A stretch of DNA of 64,000 nucleotides. It comes from G965216255 sp965216255. Its GTDB lineage: Bacteria > Bacteroidota > Rhodothermia > Rhodothermales > Bin80. This document shows positions 1-8,725 of this stretch, piece after piece. How positions within the stretch are numbered: the first letter of the stretch is position 1; each line of letters begins with the position of its first letter. The stretch covers positions 3,038,001 to 3,102,000 of the forward strand of contig OZ244148.1 in the NCBI GenBank assembly GCA_965216255.1. The letters are read 5' to 3'. The notes beneath the pieces are model-generated. The model was not told where the DNA came from and did no database searches. It was given only the letters and a program-made list of their open reading frames with translations. A program made the translations under genes and the position numbers.

Positions 1-413
1 ACCGGCTTGTCATAGGCATGTGCGCGGCAAAGATGGGAGATTTCGGCAACCTGCTCTTCGGTAAACAGGGGTGGATAGGGCGAGGAGCCTTCATAATACT
101 TGCGCCGCTGCAATCGCGCTGAGGCCGGCAGTACATGGTCGGCCAAGGAGCGGGTGGCTTGGGTGAGATGGACCTGCACATGCGGAAATTCTTCCACCAA
201 TGATGGGAGTCCACCGATATGGTCATGGTGGGCATGCGTCACAAAAACGTGGTCAATGCCACTGGTCCTGGTGGCGTCGAAGCGCGGAAGGCTCTCTCTG
301 CCCTCACAATTTGGATCTGCTCCAGCGTCCAGTGCTATTGCAATGCCTCCTACGCGGAGGACGTGGCAACTTGCACCTATTTCGCGTGAATTTCCGAGAG
401 AAACAAACTGCAT
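1..413 (-). CDS. MBL-fold metallo-hydrolase, beta-CASP-like (partial, N-terminal part)
   Basis: The gene reads leftward and runs off the left edge, so only about 137 N-terminal residues are seen. The metal-binding signature THAHHDHIGG lies at residues 59-68, preceded by a strand pattern (LGNSREIGASCHVL, then IALDAG near 26-31) typical of the beta-CASP/RNase J/CPSF branch of the metallo-beta-lactamase fold. Such enzymes usually cleave RNA or DNA, but the beta-CASP domain itself lies outside the window, so a simple hydrolase is also possible. The start is the ATG at 413; no in-frame ATG was seen further upstream. The neighbouring transaldolase gene begins upstream on the same strand, 67 bp away. 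Confidence 0.8.
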   Translation of the reverse strand, partial: MQFVSLGNSREIGASCHVLRVGGIAIALDAGADPNCEGRESLPRFDATRTSGIDHVFVTHAHHDHIGGLPSLVEEFPHVQVHLTQATRSLADHVLPASARLQRRKYYEGSSPYPPLFTEEQVAEISHLCRAHAYDKP

Positions 414-480
414 AGTCTTGTGGGGCTTGGTGCGGCTGATCGGAGCCGATGGAAAATCCGCAATGCTTTCCTGAATGCGG

Positions 481-1155
481 CTAGTCGGGACGTTCAGACT
501 TAAACGATGACCAGTCGGCCAGGAAGCGCTTCAGGCCTATGTCCGTAAGCGGGTGCTTCAGCAGCTTCTTGATGACGCCTAGCGGCATCGTCGCCACATG
601 TGCCCCCATCATCGCTGCCTCCACCACATGCATCGGGTGGCGTATGGAGGCGGCAAGTACTTCGGTGCCATAGTTGTAATGGGCGTAGATGGTAATGATT
701 TCCTCTAGCAGCTTCATACCATCGGAGGAAATATCGTCCAGACGGCCGAGAAATGGGCTGATGTAGGCGGCTCCGGCCTTCGCGGCCAGGAGCGCCTGCA
801 CCGGCGAAAAGCAAAGTGTGCAGTTTACGCGGATGCCTTCCTCCCGAAGCGCGCGAATTGCCTTTATTCCGTCCAGAATCAGCGGCACTTTTACCACGAC
901 ATTCCGGTGAATGGCTGCAAGGGACCGAGCCTCGGTCATAATCTCGTCAAAGGTTACCGCCGTGACTTCCGCGGAGACATCGCCATCCACTATCTTGCAA
1001 ATTTGCAGGATGTGCTCCTCAAAATCCAGGGTCTTCCCGGTTACCTGGGCGGCCATGTTCATCAAGGACGGATTTGTCGTTACGCCGTCTAGGACGCCCA
1101 TATCATTGGCTTCTCGAATCTCGTCGAGATCAGCTGTGTCCACAAAAATCTTCAT
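481..1155 (-). CDS. fsa: Transaldolase / fructose-6-phosphate aldolase family protein
   Basis: A 224-residue protein of the small transaldolase subfamily (TalC/MipB/Fsa, usually 210-230 residues). The N-terminus KIFVDTADLDEI and the TTNPSL motif at 26-31 are diagnostic. The Schiff-base lysine is K89 in VVVKVPL. The enzyme moves or releases dihydroxyacetone units between sugar phosphates in the cytoplasm (non-oxidative pentose phosphate pathway, or F6P aldolase activity); sequence alone does not separate the two activities. The start codon is ATG at 1155. It is followed on the same strand by the partial metallo-hydrolase and preceded by the SpoIIE-type phosphatase. Confidence 0.95.
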   Translation of the reverse strand: MKIFVDTADLDEIREANDMGVLDGVTTNPSLMNMAAQVTGKTLDFEEHILQICKIVDGDVSAEVTAVTFDEIMTEARSLAAIHRNVVVKVPLILDGIKAIRALREEGIRVNCTLCFSPVQALLAAKAGAAYISPFLGRLDDISSDGMKLLEEIITIYAHYNYGTEVLAASIRHPMHVVEAAMMGAHVATMPLGVIKKLLKHPLTDIGLKRFLADWSSFKSERPD

Positions 1156-1189
1156 GGGAAAGCGGGTGATTTGGCTAAGTGGATGTTGT

Positions 1190-2953
1190 CTATGGCTCGG
1201 AACCTACAATGTCGGCTGCACCTCCTGCGAACGATACCTTCAGGACGATCATGGTACGGTCGTCGCTTAGCACATTTACCGGGCCAGTAAATTCTTCTAT
1301 ATCTGCTTGAATGCGGTCGAGGATTTCCTGTGCCGAGCGGTATCTGAGCGCCGTAGCACGTTCCTGCAGGCGTGCTTCCGTGTATTGCTCTTCCCGGAGC
1401 CCCATGGCTTCCGTTACGCCATCGGTAAAGAGTACGACCACATCATCCTGCTCTAGCTCGACGGACCCCCGCGCGTAGGACACTGTAGGCAGCACGCCCA
1501 GAAGTATGCCGCCTTCGCTCAGCCTTAATATGTCTCCGTTCATGCGAATTACAAAAGGCGGCTCGTGACCAGCGTTAACGTACTCCATGCGCTGCGACTC
1601 GACATCGTAGATGCCGAAAAATGCCGTGATGAACTTGTCGGGCGCTGTATTGCGATGAATGACCCGGTTTAGGTTTCGCACATCTTCTTCCACGGGACGC
1701 AATAGGGGAGCACTGATATGAATGCATGCCTGCAAGCTAGCCATGAGCAGGGCAGCGGGCATACTCTTGCCTGTCACGTCCGCAACGACGAAGAGAATGC
1801 GCCCATTCCCAAGCTCGATCACGTCAAAATAGTCTCCTCCTACTTCACGGCTGGGTAATGCCATTGTGGCTATTTGGAGGCCGGGGACGGTGGGGGAGCG
1901 GCTCGGCAACAGGCGCAATTGTATTTCCCGAGCCATGCGCAATTCTTCCTCCATTCGCTTCTTCTCTATGCGCTCCTCCACCAACTCAGCATTTTGAATG
2001 GAGACTACGGCTAGGTTCCCCAGTGAATAAAGGAATTCGATGTCGTCAGGCTGATAGGGCAGCCCGTTTCCTTTTGGGCCCAGACACAGCACGCCGGTAA
2101 CCTCGCGCTGCCGCAGCAGCGGAAGGATAAGGACTAGTCCGCGCACGCGAAAGGATTCCCATTGTGGGTGCAGTGCGGAGCCCGTATCTAGTAGCTCAAG
2201 GCCGGTACGTGTTGCTAGGTAGGATGTCTCTTCTTTATTGAAGTCGCAATCCTTGATTCCTTGGGCAGAAACGATGCGAAGACGCTGCAAATCGTCGGCA
2301 ATGCCACGGGCTTTCAGGAAGAAAACGTGCTTGCTAACGAGCATCTGTCCCATGAGTGAAAGCGAGAAGAGCCGCACTAGGCGGTCGCGCTCCATTGTGG
2401 CGTTGAATTCCCGGGAAAGCTCAAATAGTGTATTGAGTTGCTGAATTTTGCCGTCCAGATCCCTATTGGCCTGTTGCAATTCATCCACCATGAGGGAATT
2501 GTGCACGGCCCCTGCAGACATGTTAACCAGAGATTGCACGAATTCCAGTTCAACTCCTTCGAACGGCTGGCCCGTGGCCTTGGCGCCCAGACCAATCAGT
2601 CCGATCATCCTGTGGCCAAAGTGTATGGGAAGCACCAATAGAATATGTAGACGAGCCAGACCGGCAGGAACGTTGCTGTCTTGCCGGACGGCGCTGTCAC
2701 TGTAGTCCGTAATGCGAATCAGTTCGCCATTGTCCAGCTCCGGTATACCCTTGACGGCCGCGGCGCGAAAGGCGTCCTCGATCGGATCATACATCAGGGC
2801 GGCGCCACGCGTTACCAGCAGCTTGCTCATGGCGGTAAGAAGCAAGTTGCTCAGCACAAAACGCAGATCCAAAGAACTGCTTAGCAGCCGACTTGTCTCA
2901 AACAGAGCGCGAAGGTCGTAGCGCTGCGCGCGTTCCGAGCGGGGAATAGCCAT
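1190..2953 (-). CDS. GAF-GAF-SpoIIE (PP2C) serine phosphatase, RsbU-like
   Basis: A 587-residue signalling phosphatase. Two GAF-like sensor domains (about residues 30-165 and 195-335) are joined by a short coiled segment, and a second helical linker (EERIEKKRMEEELRMAREIQ) leads into a SpoIIE/PP2C phosphatase domain (about 360-575) with metal-binding motifs GGDYFDV, VADVTGKSMPAALLMA and FTDGVTEA. The family dephosphorylates anti-anti-sigma factors in partner-switching pathways; the partner is not nearby. I chose the ATG at 2953 because the longer open frame (from 3112) would overlap the phosphoesterase gene, and this start leaves one base between them, consistent with an operon. No membrane segment is visible, so it is probably cytoplasmic. 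Confidence 0.9.
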   Translation of the reverse strand: MAIPRSERAQRYDLRALFETSRLLSSSLDLRFVLSNLLLTAMSKLLVTRGAALMYDPIEDAFRAAAVKGIPELDNGELIRITDYSDSAVRQDSNVPAGLARLHILLVLPIHFGHRMIGLIGLGAKATGQPFEGVELEFVQSLVNMSAGAVHNSLMVDELQQANRDLDGKIQQLNTLFELSREFNATMERDRLVRLFSLSLMGQMLVSKHVFFLKARGIADDLQRLRIVSAQGIKDCDFNKEETSYLATRTGLELLDTGSALHPQWESFRVRGLVLILPLLRQREVTGVLCLGPKGNGLPYQPDDIEFLYSLGNLAVVSIQNAELVEERIEKKRMEEELRMAREIQLRLLPSRSPTVPGLQIATMALPSREVGGDYFDVIELGNGRILFVVADVTGKSMPAALLMASLQACIHISAPLLRPVEEDVRNLNRVIHRNTAPDKFITAFFGIYDVESQRMEYVNAGHEPPFVIRMNGDILRLSEGGILLGVLPTVSYARGSVELEQDDVVVLFTDGVTEAMGLREEQYTEARLQERATALRYRSAQEILDRIQADIEEFTGPVNVLSDDRTMIVLKVSFAGGAADIVGSEP

Positions 2954-2954
2954 G

Positions 2955-3467
2955 CTACGGTAAAGTCTCCGGTGGTGAGTCAAGTGTAACGACCTCTGCC
3001 TTCGTGGCCTTGTCGTTCTCGATGCAAAGCCTGACGCACGTCTTCTCCCTGTGAAGTCCCTCGCGCCCCGCCGCCCCGGGATTAATGAATAGCATGTGAT
3101 CAAGTACTGCAACGCGTTCGATTCGCAGTATGTGGCTGTGCCCGCAAACGAATACGTTGGGTGTATTCACAGCAAGCTTGTTGCCCATGTTTCTCTGCCA
3201 TCGGCGGGGATGACCTGCGATATGGGTCATCCAGAAGCTAAGTCCACCGGTACACAAACGGACGGTCTCTAGAGTTTGAAAGCGAACCTCTTTGGAATCG
3301 ACATTACCCCATACGGCATGCACAGGGGCAAGCCGTTCAAGGCGGTGTAGGATTCGCAGCGTTCCTACGTCACCCGCATGGAGAATCAGATCCACACCCG
3401 ACAGCACGTCGTCCAGCGCCGGATGATAGTACCCGTGTGTATCGGAAAGAATGCCGACGAGCATCAA
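2955..3467 (-). CDS. Metallophosphoesterase, YfcE/MJ0936 family
   Basis: A 170-residue calcineurin-like phosphoesterase, the normal size for the YfcE family. Metal-binding motifs appear in order: SDTHGY near residue 8, HAGDVG near 30, WGNVDS near 54, and CGHSH near 103, with a C-terminal NPGA. These enzymes hydrolyse phosphomono- or diesters; the true substrate is unknown. The start is ATG at 3467. The stop lies one base before the start of the SpoIIE phosphatase, so the two are probably co-transcribed. Confidence 0.92.
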   Translation of the reverse strand: MMLVGILSDTHGYYHPALDDVLSGVDLILHAGDVGTLRILHRLERLAPVHAVWGNVDSKEVRFQTLETVRLCTGGLSFWMTHIAGHPRRWQRNMGNKLAVNTPNVFVCGHSHILRIERVAVLDHMLFINPGAAGREGLHREKTCVRLCIENDKATKAEVVTLDSPPETLP

Positions 3468-3540
3468 ATCACGAACCGCAATGCGGGCTCAATGCACGGG
3501 CACATTCGATATTAGTGGTGTAGGTAACCTGCCTCCTCGG

Positions 3541-4224
3541 TTACAGCACATGTGATTCGCCTGGCGACAGCACCCTAGTTGCAAAGCCTGCCTCTTCCAT
3601 CCTGGCTGCCCACTGCGAGACATCTACCCGGATCAGCGGGAACGTGTTGTAATGCACGGGCACGGTTAACCGAGGCTTTATCATTCGGGCGGCACGCACC
3701 GAGTCTGCGGGGCCCATTGTGAAGCAGTCACCAATGGGTAACAATGCCAGATCGATATCATTCTCGTCTCCAATCCAAGCCATCTCAGCGAACGGGCAGG
3801 TGTCTCCGGCATTGTATACACACAGATTGTTAATGTGCAGCACGTAGCCGTTCGGGTTGCCTCCATAGGTACCGTCCGGAAAAGATGACGAATGTCGTGC
3901 GTACGTCTGTTTTACATTGCCCCAGTCGAAAGCCCATGCACCGCCCGTGTTGAGCGGCTGAACGTTTGCATACCCGTGGCGCTCGGCGTAGCTGGTTATT
4001 TCGAAGTTTGCCACCAACAGAGCACCCGTCCGGCGGAGAATTTCCATCGTATCTCCCCAGTGGTCTCCGTGCGCGTGGGTAAGCAGTACCACGTCGGGCT
4101 GGAGGTCTGCTGCCAGGACTACGCCATCGGCATGCGGATTACCCGAGATAAATGGATCGAAGAGAAGCGTGGCACTGCCGGTTTCAATTTGGAAAGCTGA
4201 ATGACCGAAATACTCTATAGTCAT
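3541..4224 (-). CDS. Metal-dependent hydrolase, UPF0173 (MBL fold)
   Basis: A 227-residue metallo-beta-lactamase-fold protein of the UPF0173 (YtkL-like) family. It starts MTIEYFGHSAF, as the family typically does, and carries the metal motif LLTHAHGDHWGD near residue 48, a second ligand region NAGDTCPF near 140 and the VPVHYNTFP segment near 190. The family is widespread and cytoplasmic but its substrate is not established. The gene stands alone between the phosphoesterase and the surface protein, 63 bp from the latter. Confidence 0.92.
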   Translation of the reverse strand: MTIEYFGHSAFQIETGSATLLFDPFISGNPHADGVVLAADLQPDVVLLTHAHGDHWGDTMEILRRTGALLVANFEITSYAERHGYANVQPLNTGGAWAFDWGNVKQTYARHSSSFPDGTYGGNPNGYVLHINNLCVYNAGDTCPFAEMAWIGDENDIDLALLPIGDCFTMGPADSVRAARMIKPRLTVPVHYNTFPLIRVDVSQWAARMEEAGFATRVLSPGESHVL

Positions 4225-4287
4225 GTCTTGAATACGTGGTTCAACGGGATCGGTGCTAAATCAAAATTCATGGTTGCGGGAACAGAA

Positions 4288-5979
4288 CTATTTCATGAGG
4301 ATCATCTTGTGTGTTTGAAGTGGACCGTCTACGCTTTGCAACCGAATGAAGTAGGTTCCACTGGGAAGGTCACTCCCGTCGAATGGTACCGCAAACGTTC
4401 CTTCCTGATGCTCCTTGTCTACCAAAACACTAATACGGTGCCCAGATAGGTCCCAGACAGACATCCGCACATGCTGGGCCTTTTGGACTTCATACGTGAT
4501 GGTGGTTGAAGGATTGAACGGGTTCGGGAAATTACCCATGAGTAGCGTACCTGGCTCTTCCGGCAAACGAAGACCGAGCTTGATGGTGCCGGAGATCTGC
4601 TCTGCACCCCCATCGAACCGCTGCCGCAGTCGATAAAATGCGACGTGGGCACCTATTTGTGAATCCACGTACGTGTATAGGTTGCTTTCCCCGGTGCGGC
4701 TGTATTCAGGGCTTGCCGGACCAGCCAATTCCCTCACAACGCTATAAAGCTGGCCATCCAAGCTTCGCTCAAGAATAAATGCTGTAGTATGTGGATCGTG
4801 CGAACGCCAGCTCAGATGCACTCCTTCAGGTTCAGCAAAACCTTGAAATTCTCGTGCAAGGGTGTAAAAGGTCAGCGTTGATCGAACGCGCGAGGCCCGA
4901 GTAGGGATTTGCGCTACGAATTGAGGCGGGCCAGGCCTGTCAAAGGTCAGAACCACCCCATTCTCGGTGTTGTGGGGCAAAGTCTGCCGCATGGTACGCC
5001 GGATCTCACGAGCAGGGCGCACATCGGGCCAGATTCGGATCTCGTCAAGAAGTCCCGTAAGCCGGCCCAGTTGCACGCTGTGCTCTGCACCTACACCGAA
5101 TCGATGGCCAAGGACTAGGCCCATTCGTCTGCGGGGTTCGTCGTGAGTAGGACTGTATAGCGAGTCGGCAGCCATTCCGTCTAAGTACAGATGCGTCCGC
5201 TTGGTGTCGGGATTGTGGGTTAATGCGAAATGGTGCCACTGGCCGTCTGCAATAGGAGCCTCGGACGCCATCGACACATGCTTGCCTTGGTCACTTCGAT
5301 AGTAGCGCAGTCTTCCACTTGCATCCACCATGAGCTCAACTGGATACGTCGAGTCTTCATCCCCATCCCAGGTAGACATGATTACCCTGTCGAGATCAGT
5401 TGTCCAGATCCATCCTTCTATGGTGAACGCGGAGCCAAGGCCCAGTTCCGGCAGCGCCTGCGGGCGGAGGAGCCAGCCAGATCCGTCGCCTGTAAATTCA
5501 AGTGCGAGATTGTCTGCTTCTAACGTAGGTGCACTGCTGCGCATACTATGCGTCATACGGAGCCCTTCGTGGGCGATGAGGTGAACAAGTCCTTCTCTGT
5601 GCACCCGTGTCGTGGGTGTTATGGACCAAGAAACAGGCCGGGGGAAGCCGCCTGTCCTGACATTCAGGATGAATTCGTGCATTCCTCTCACTGGCCGTGA
5701 AGCCGTTACCTGGTAGCGATTGCTTCCAGGAGCGGGACCTGAAAGCCTTACCGGCATTGGCATGAACCCATGCCGCAATGCAGAAACCCGCTCCAGGTGC
5801 CAGCCAGACGGAAGGTCGACGAAAAATCCGTCTAGAGACGTCCCACCTTCCCAGTGGACGTACAAATTGGCCGACTGGCCAACCTCTACATCCGGAGTCG
5901 TCCAGCCGAGGCTAAATTGTGCTAGTACCTCACGTGATAATAAACCGAGCAACAAACCTACTGCGTAGCTCAAACGCAT
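4288..5979 (-). CDS. LamG-domain surface protein with type IX secretion sorting signal
   Basis: A 563-residue exported protein. The first 20 or so residues form a signal peptide (RLSYAVGLLLGLLSREVLA). Residues about 165-330 look like a laminin-G/concanavalin fold (FTIEGWIWTTD, GQWHHFALTHN, YLDGMAAD, GLLDEIRIW). The last 80 residues match the type A T9SS C-terminal sorting domain, with NFPNPFNPSTTITYEV, a WDLSGHRISVL strand and a final SGTYFIRLQ...HKMILMK. The protein should therefore be carried across the outer membrane and attached to the surface; its ligand is unknown. No T9SS machinery genes are in this window. The gene is alone on the minus strand. Confidence 0.88.
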   Translation of the reverse strand: MRLSYAVGLLLGLLSREVLAQFSLGWTTPDVEVGQSANLYVHWEGGTSLDGFFVDLPSGWHLERVSALRHGFMPMPVRLSGPAPGSNRYQVTASRPVRGMHEFILNVRTGGFPRPVSWSITPTTRVHREGLVHLIAHEGLRMTHSMRSSAPTLEADNLALEFTGDGSGWLLRPQALPELGLGSAFTIEGWIWTTDLDRVIMSTWDGDEDSTYPVELMVDASGRLRYYRSDQGKHVSMASEAPIADGQWHHFALTHNPDTKRTHLYLDGMAADSLYSPTHDEPRRRMGLVLGHRFGVGAEHSVQLGRLTGLLDEIRIWPDVRPAREIRRTMRQTLPHNTENGVVLTFDRPGPPQFVAQIPTRASRVRSTLTFYTLAREFQGFAEPEGVHLSWRSHDPHTTAFILERSLDGQLYSVVRELAGPASPEYSRTGESNLYTYVDSQIGAHVAFYRLRQRFDGGAEQISGTIKLGLRLPEEPGTLLMGNFPNPFNPSTTITYEVQKAQHVRMSVWDLSGHRISVLVDKEHQEGTFAVPFDGSDLPSGTYFIRLQSVDGPLQTHKMILMK

Positions 5980-6390
5980 AGCCTACGGAGTATGGTGCTG
6001 AAAACAGTACGTCACGCGGACACCTTCTCCGACCGCGTCAATAGTGCTACGCCGAAATAATCGGAAGGCCAAAGTACCAATTTTTCTGGTAAATGACCAG
6101 CGGTGCACGTTCCTTGAGCGCAGGGAGCTGCATTTATCCAATGGCACTGCCAAACGCATGGGCTTGGCGAGGACGGCATGCTCCACCCGCAAACCTTGGA
6201 CGACGTGCCAGCAGAAAAGAAAGTGTAGGTGTGCAGCCTGTCGCGATGCATCGTTGTCTGCCGCGGCAGAGGCGCGAAATGCTAAACTGGGAGATATTCT
6301 AACGCACACGCCCCCTACGGCGCTGCCAGACCTGCTGTGATCCAAGGTAACGCGGCTCCCCTATACCCCGGCTGGGATCTGTTGCGGTAA
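5980..6390. other. Intergenic stretch with no supported gene
   Basis: About 410 bases between the T9SS-type protein and the small membrane protein. Open frames exist on both strands (for example 5983-6345 minus and 6044-6340 plus), but their translations are Arg/Cys/Ser-rich with no recognisable domain and they overlap one another. It probably contains the promoter of the T9SS-type gene, though I could not identify a convincing -33/-7 pair. Confidence 0.4.
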
Positions 6391-6849
6391 TTAATCCCAG
6401 CTTGCTGCGTTGAGTTGCGTGACATCCGGGGTAGCGGAACCAATGTGATCGTCCGAATCAGGATCCTTCAGCAGGTAGGTGGCCACCCGTCCTGTATCGT
6501 TCAGGACATATTCGAATTTCCTCCCTGTGCGGGGCGAATAAATCAACGAGTCAAGGAAAATGTCAGTGGCTTCGAAAACGCTATCGGGATTTGACTGAAT
6601 CACCGAATCTTGCGCAACCCACAGGAGCAGCGAGTCTATTGAGCCGGGAAAACGGTCCTCCGATCTTTCGTGGCGCACAAGAGCAATGCGCACTTGGGTC
6701 ATGCGACCTCGCGTAGATTCAGTGATGGCGCGCTCTCTTTCTACCCTTTCCCACGGCCCCGTGATGGACGCATAAAGCCAGTAACCAAGGGAAAGGATGA
6801 CAAGGGACAGCACGACCTGAACAGCAATTTTAATACCTTGATTGCGCAT
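6391..6849 (-). CDS. Small membrane-anchored protein of unknown function
   Basis: A 152-residue protein that I do not recognise. Residues about 8-28 (IKIAVQVVLSLVILSLGYWLY) form one membrane segment after a basic start, so the remaining 120 residues probably face the periplasm. That part is acidic and rich in predicted helix and strand (for example IALVRHERSEDRFPGSIDSL and FEYVLNDTGRVATYLLKDPD). The coding composition and clean ATG start argue for a real gene. It points away from pdxJ, with about 190 bases between them that could hold divergent promoters. Confidence 0.65.
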   Translation of the reverse strand: MRNQGIKIAVQVVLSLVILSLGYWLYASITGPWERVERERAITESTRGRMTQVRIALVRHERSEDRFPGSIDSLLLWVAQDSVIQSNPDSVFEATDIFLDSLIYSPRTGRKFEYVLNDTGRVATYLLKDPDSDDHIGSATPDVTQLNAASWD

Positions 6850-7037
6850 GGATCCATTCTCCGAATCTGATGGTGCTTACATGAAATTGCGCTAGGCAAC
6901 TCTCTAGCTACCGCATAGTTTGTAGATTAAAGATCGTGGGCCCGAAATGCAAGGAGATGCTAGGCAATTAGCTGCATTCGTGGCCCTTGCACCGCCGTGA
7001 GGCCTTGTGGCACTGATCCAACTCCAGCAGCCCGAAA

Positions 7038-7763
7038 TTGACCGATCTTCTGATTAACATAGACCATGTGGCTACGCTCCGCAATGCGCGCCGCGAACGG
7101 TTCCCGGATCCCGTTGCTGCTGCGGTCTTGTGCGAGACGGCCGGCGCCGACGGCATTGTTTTTCACTTGCGGGAGGACAGACGACATATCAACGACGACG
7201 ATGTAGTGCGGCTGAAGGAATCGGTTCGTGGACGACTGGACTTCGAACTATCCACCAACGTCGACATCGTGGGCATTTGTTGTCAAACGCGGCCCCACCT
7301 TGCGACCCTTGTGCCGGAGCGTCGCGAGGAAGTTACGACGGAACGGGGGCTTGATGTGCTCAATCATCGAGTCCAGATTCAATCCACCGTGTCCCGACTT
7401 TTCGATGCCGGAATTGAGGAGGTGGCGCTTTTCGTTGATCCAGAGCCCGAGCAGGTGGAGGCGGCCTTGGTTGTGGGTGCCAGTGCCGTCGAACTCCATT
7501 CGGGCGACTATGCTACGGCGGCAGGCCGTGAAAATCGGCTAGCTCAGTTAAAAAGGCTGTCCCAGGCTGCGGAAGTAGCCTTTGAATTGGGTCTTCGGGT
7601 ACATGCAGGCCATGGTCTGGACTACCAGAATTATCACCTATTTGGCAGGGAAGTGCCCCACATTGCGGAAGTCTCCATTGGCTTCGCCATCGTGGCACGG
7701 GCGGTCTTGGTTGGGCTTCCCCTTGCTGTTCGAGATATGCGAAAAATGGTGAAGGGATATTGA
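7038..7763 (+). CDS. pdxJ: Pyridoxine 5'-phosphate synthase
   Basis: A 241-residue enzyme that condenses 3-amino-2-oxopropyl phosphate with deoxyxylulose 5-phosphate to give pyridoxine 5'-phosphate, the last ring-forming step of the DXP-dependent vitamin B6 route. Family motifs are clear: NIDHVATLRNAR at the N-terminus, HLREDRRHI near residue 44, ELHSGDYA near 155 and HAGHGLDYQN near 192. The start is a TTG at 7038, the only codon that gives the conserved N-terminus; no ATG lies in frame upstream. era follows 12 bases later. pdxB, from the same pathway, lies just downstream on the other strand. Confidence 0.96.
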   Translation: MTDLLINIDHVATLRNARRERFPDPVAAAVLCETAGADGIVFHLREDRRHINDDDVVRLKESVRGRLDFELSTNVDIVGICCQTRPHLATLVPERREEVTTERGLDVLNHRVQIQSTVSRLFDAGIEEVALFVDPEPEQVEAALVVGASAVELHSGDYATAAGRENRLAQLKRLSQAAEVAFELGLRVHAGHGLDYQNYHLFGREVPHIAEVSIGFAIVARAVLVGLPLAVRDMRKMVKGY

Positions 7764-7775
7764 TCTGGCGGTGCC

Positions 7776-8678
7776 ATGACTTCTGAGTCGTCCGACCAGA
7801 CGAAAGCCGAGGTGTACCGGAGCGGTTACGTGGCCCTCCTGGGCAAGCCCAACGTTGGGAAAAGCACGTTGCTCAACGCACTTCTGGGACGTAAAATTTC
7901 CATTGTTACGCGTAAAGCCCAGACTACCCGGCATCGCGTACTGGGCATTGTTTCTGGACCCTCGTCGCAAATCATTTTCTTGGATACGCCCGGGGTAGTG
8001 CGTCCGAGGTACAAGCTGCATGAGTCCATGATGCGTGAAGTATCTCGAGCTGTCACCGATGCTGATATAGTGGTATTCATGGCGGAGGCAACTGCGGAAG
8101 AAGTGGATACGTTAAGCCTTGAGCAGGCCTGTGGCCGCCCTGCCATCTTGGCCATTAACAAGATAGATCTTGTTCGGCAGCAGCGGGTGCTGCCATTGGT
8201 GGAGCGGTACATGGATCGTTATGCGTTTGAGGCCGTGGTGCCTATTTCGGCCATGGCCGGGCAAAACATCGAGGTTCTTCGGAAGGAGATTGAATCGAGG
8301 ATGCCCGCTGGTCCGCAATACTATTCAAACGAAGTGATCAGTGAGTATCCGGAGCGCTTCTTCGTTGCGGAGATCATTCGTGAAAAGATATTTGAGCGTT
8401 TCCGGGACGAGATCCCGTACGCGACAACGGTATGTATTTCCCGGTTTGAGGAGCGCGACGGGGCCAAGGATTATATTGCAGCGGAAATCGTCGTGGAACG
8501 GCCCACGCAAAAAGGCATCATCATAGGTTCTGGAGGGCGGGCGCTCAAGTCGGCCGGTGTCGCGGCGCGCATGGACGTGGAGAAATTCTTGGAGCGGCCC
8601 GTTTATCTTGAGCTATTCGTCAAGGTCCGAGCTGATTGGCGCAACCGCGAGGTACTGCTTCGCTCTTACGGGTACTGA
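7776..8678 (+). CDS. era: GTPase Era
   Basis: A 300-residue essential GTPase that binds 16S rRNA and aids 30S ribosome maturation. The G1 motif GKPNVGKS lies at residues 23-30, DTPG at 70-73 and NKID at 128-131. The C-terminal KH domain has its GSGG loop at 251-254 and the family's closing segment VKVRADWRNRE. Length and order are normal. The ATG start at 7776 is 12 bases after pdxJ, so the two are probably one transcript. Confidence 0.97.
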   Translation: MTSESSDQTKAEVYRSGYVALLGKPNVGKSTLLNALLGRKISIVTRKAQTTRHRVLGIVSGPSSQIIFLDTPGVVRPRYKLHESMMREVSRAVTDADIVVFMAEATAEEVDTLSLEQACGRPAILAINKIDLVRQQRVLPLVERYMDRYAFEAVVPISAMAGQNIEVLRKEIESRMPAGPQYYSNEVISEYPERFFVAEIIREKIFERFRDEIPYATTVCISRFEERDGAKDYIAAEIVVERPTQKGIIIGSGGRALKSAGVAARMDVEKFLERPVYLELFVKVRADWRNREVLLRSYGY

Positions 8679-8725
8679 TTCGCCAATGATCTGGGCGTAT
8701 CCGGAAGATTCTCTAGTGCCCTGCA

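Noticed and set aside
5983..6345. 120-codon minus-strand frame upstream of the T9SS-type gene
   Set aside because: The translation is Arg/Ser/His-rich with no hydrophobic core or domain, and overlapping frames on both strands are equally open, which is typical of GC-rich non-coding DNA.
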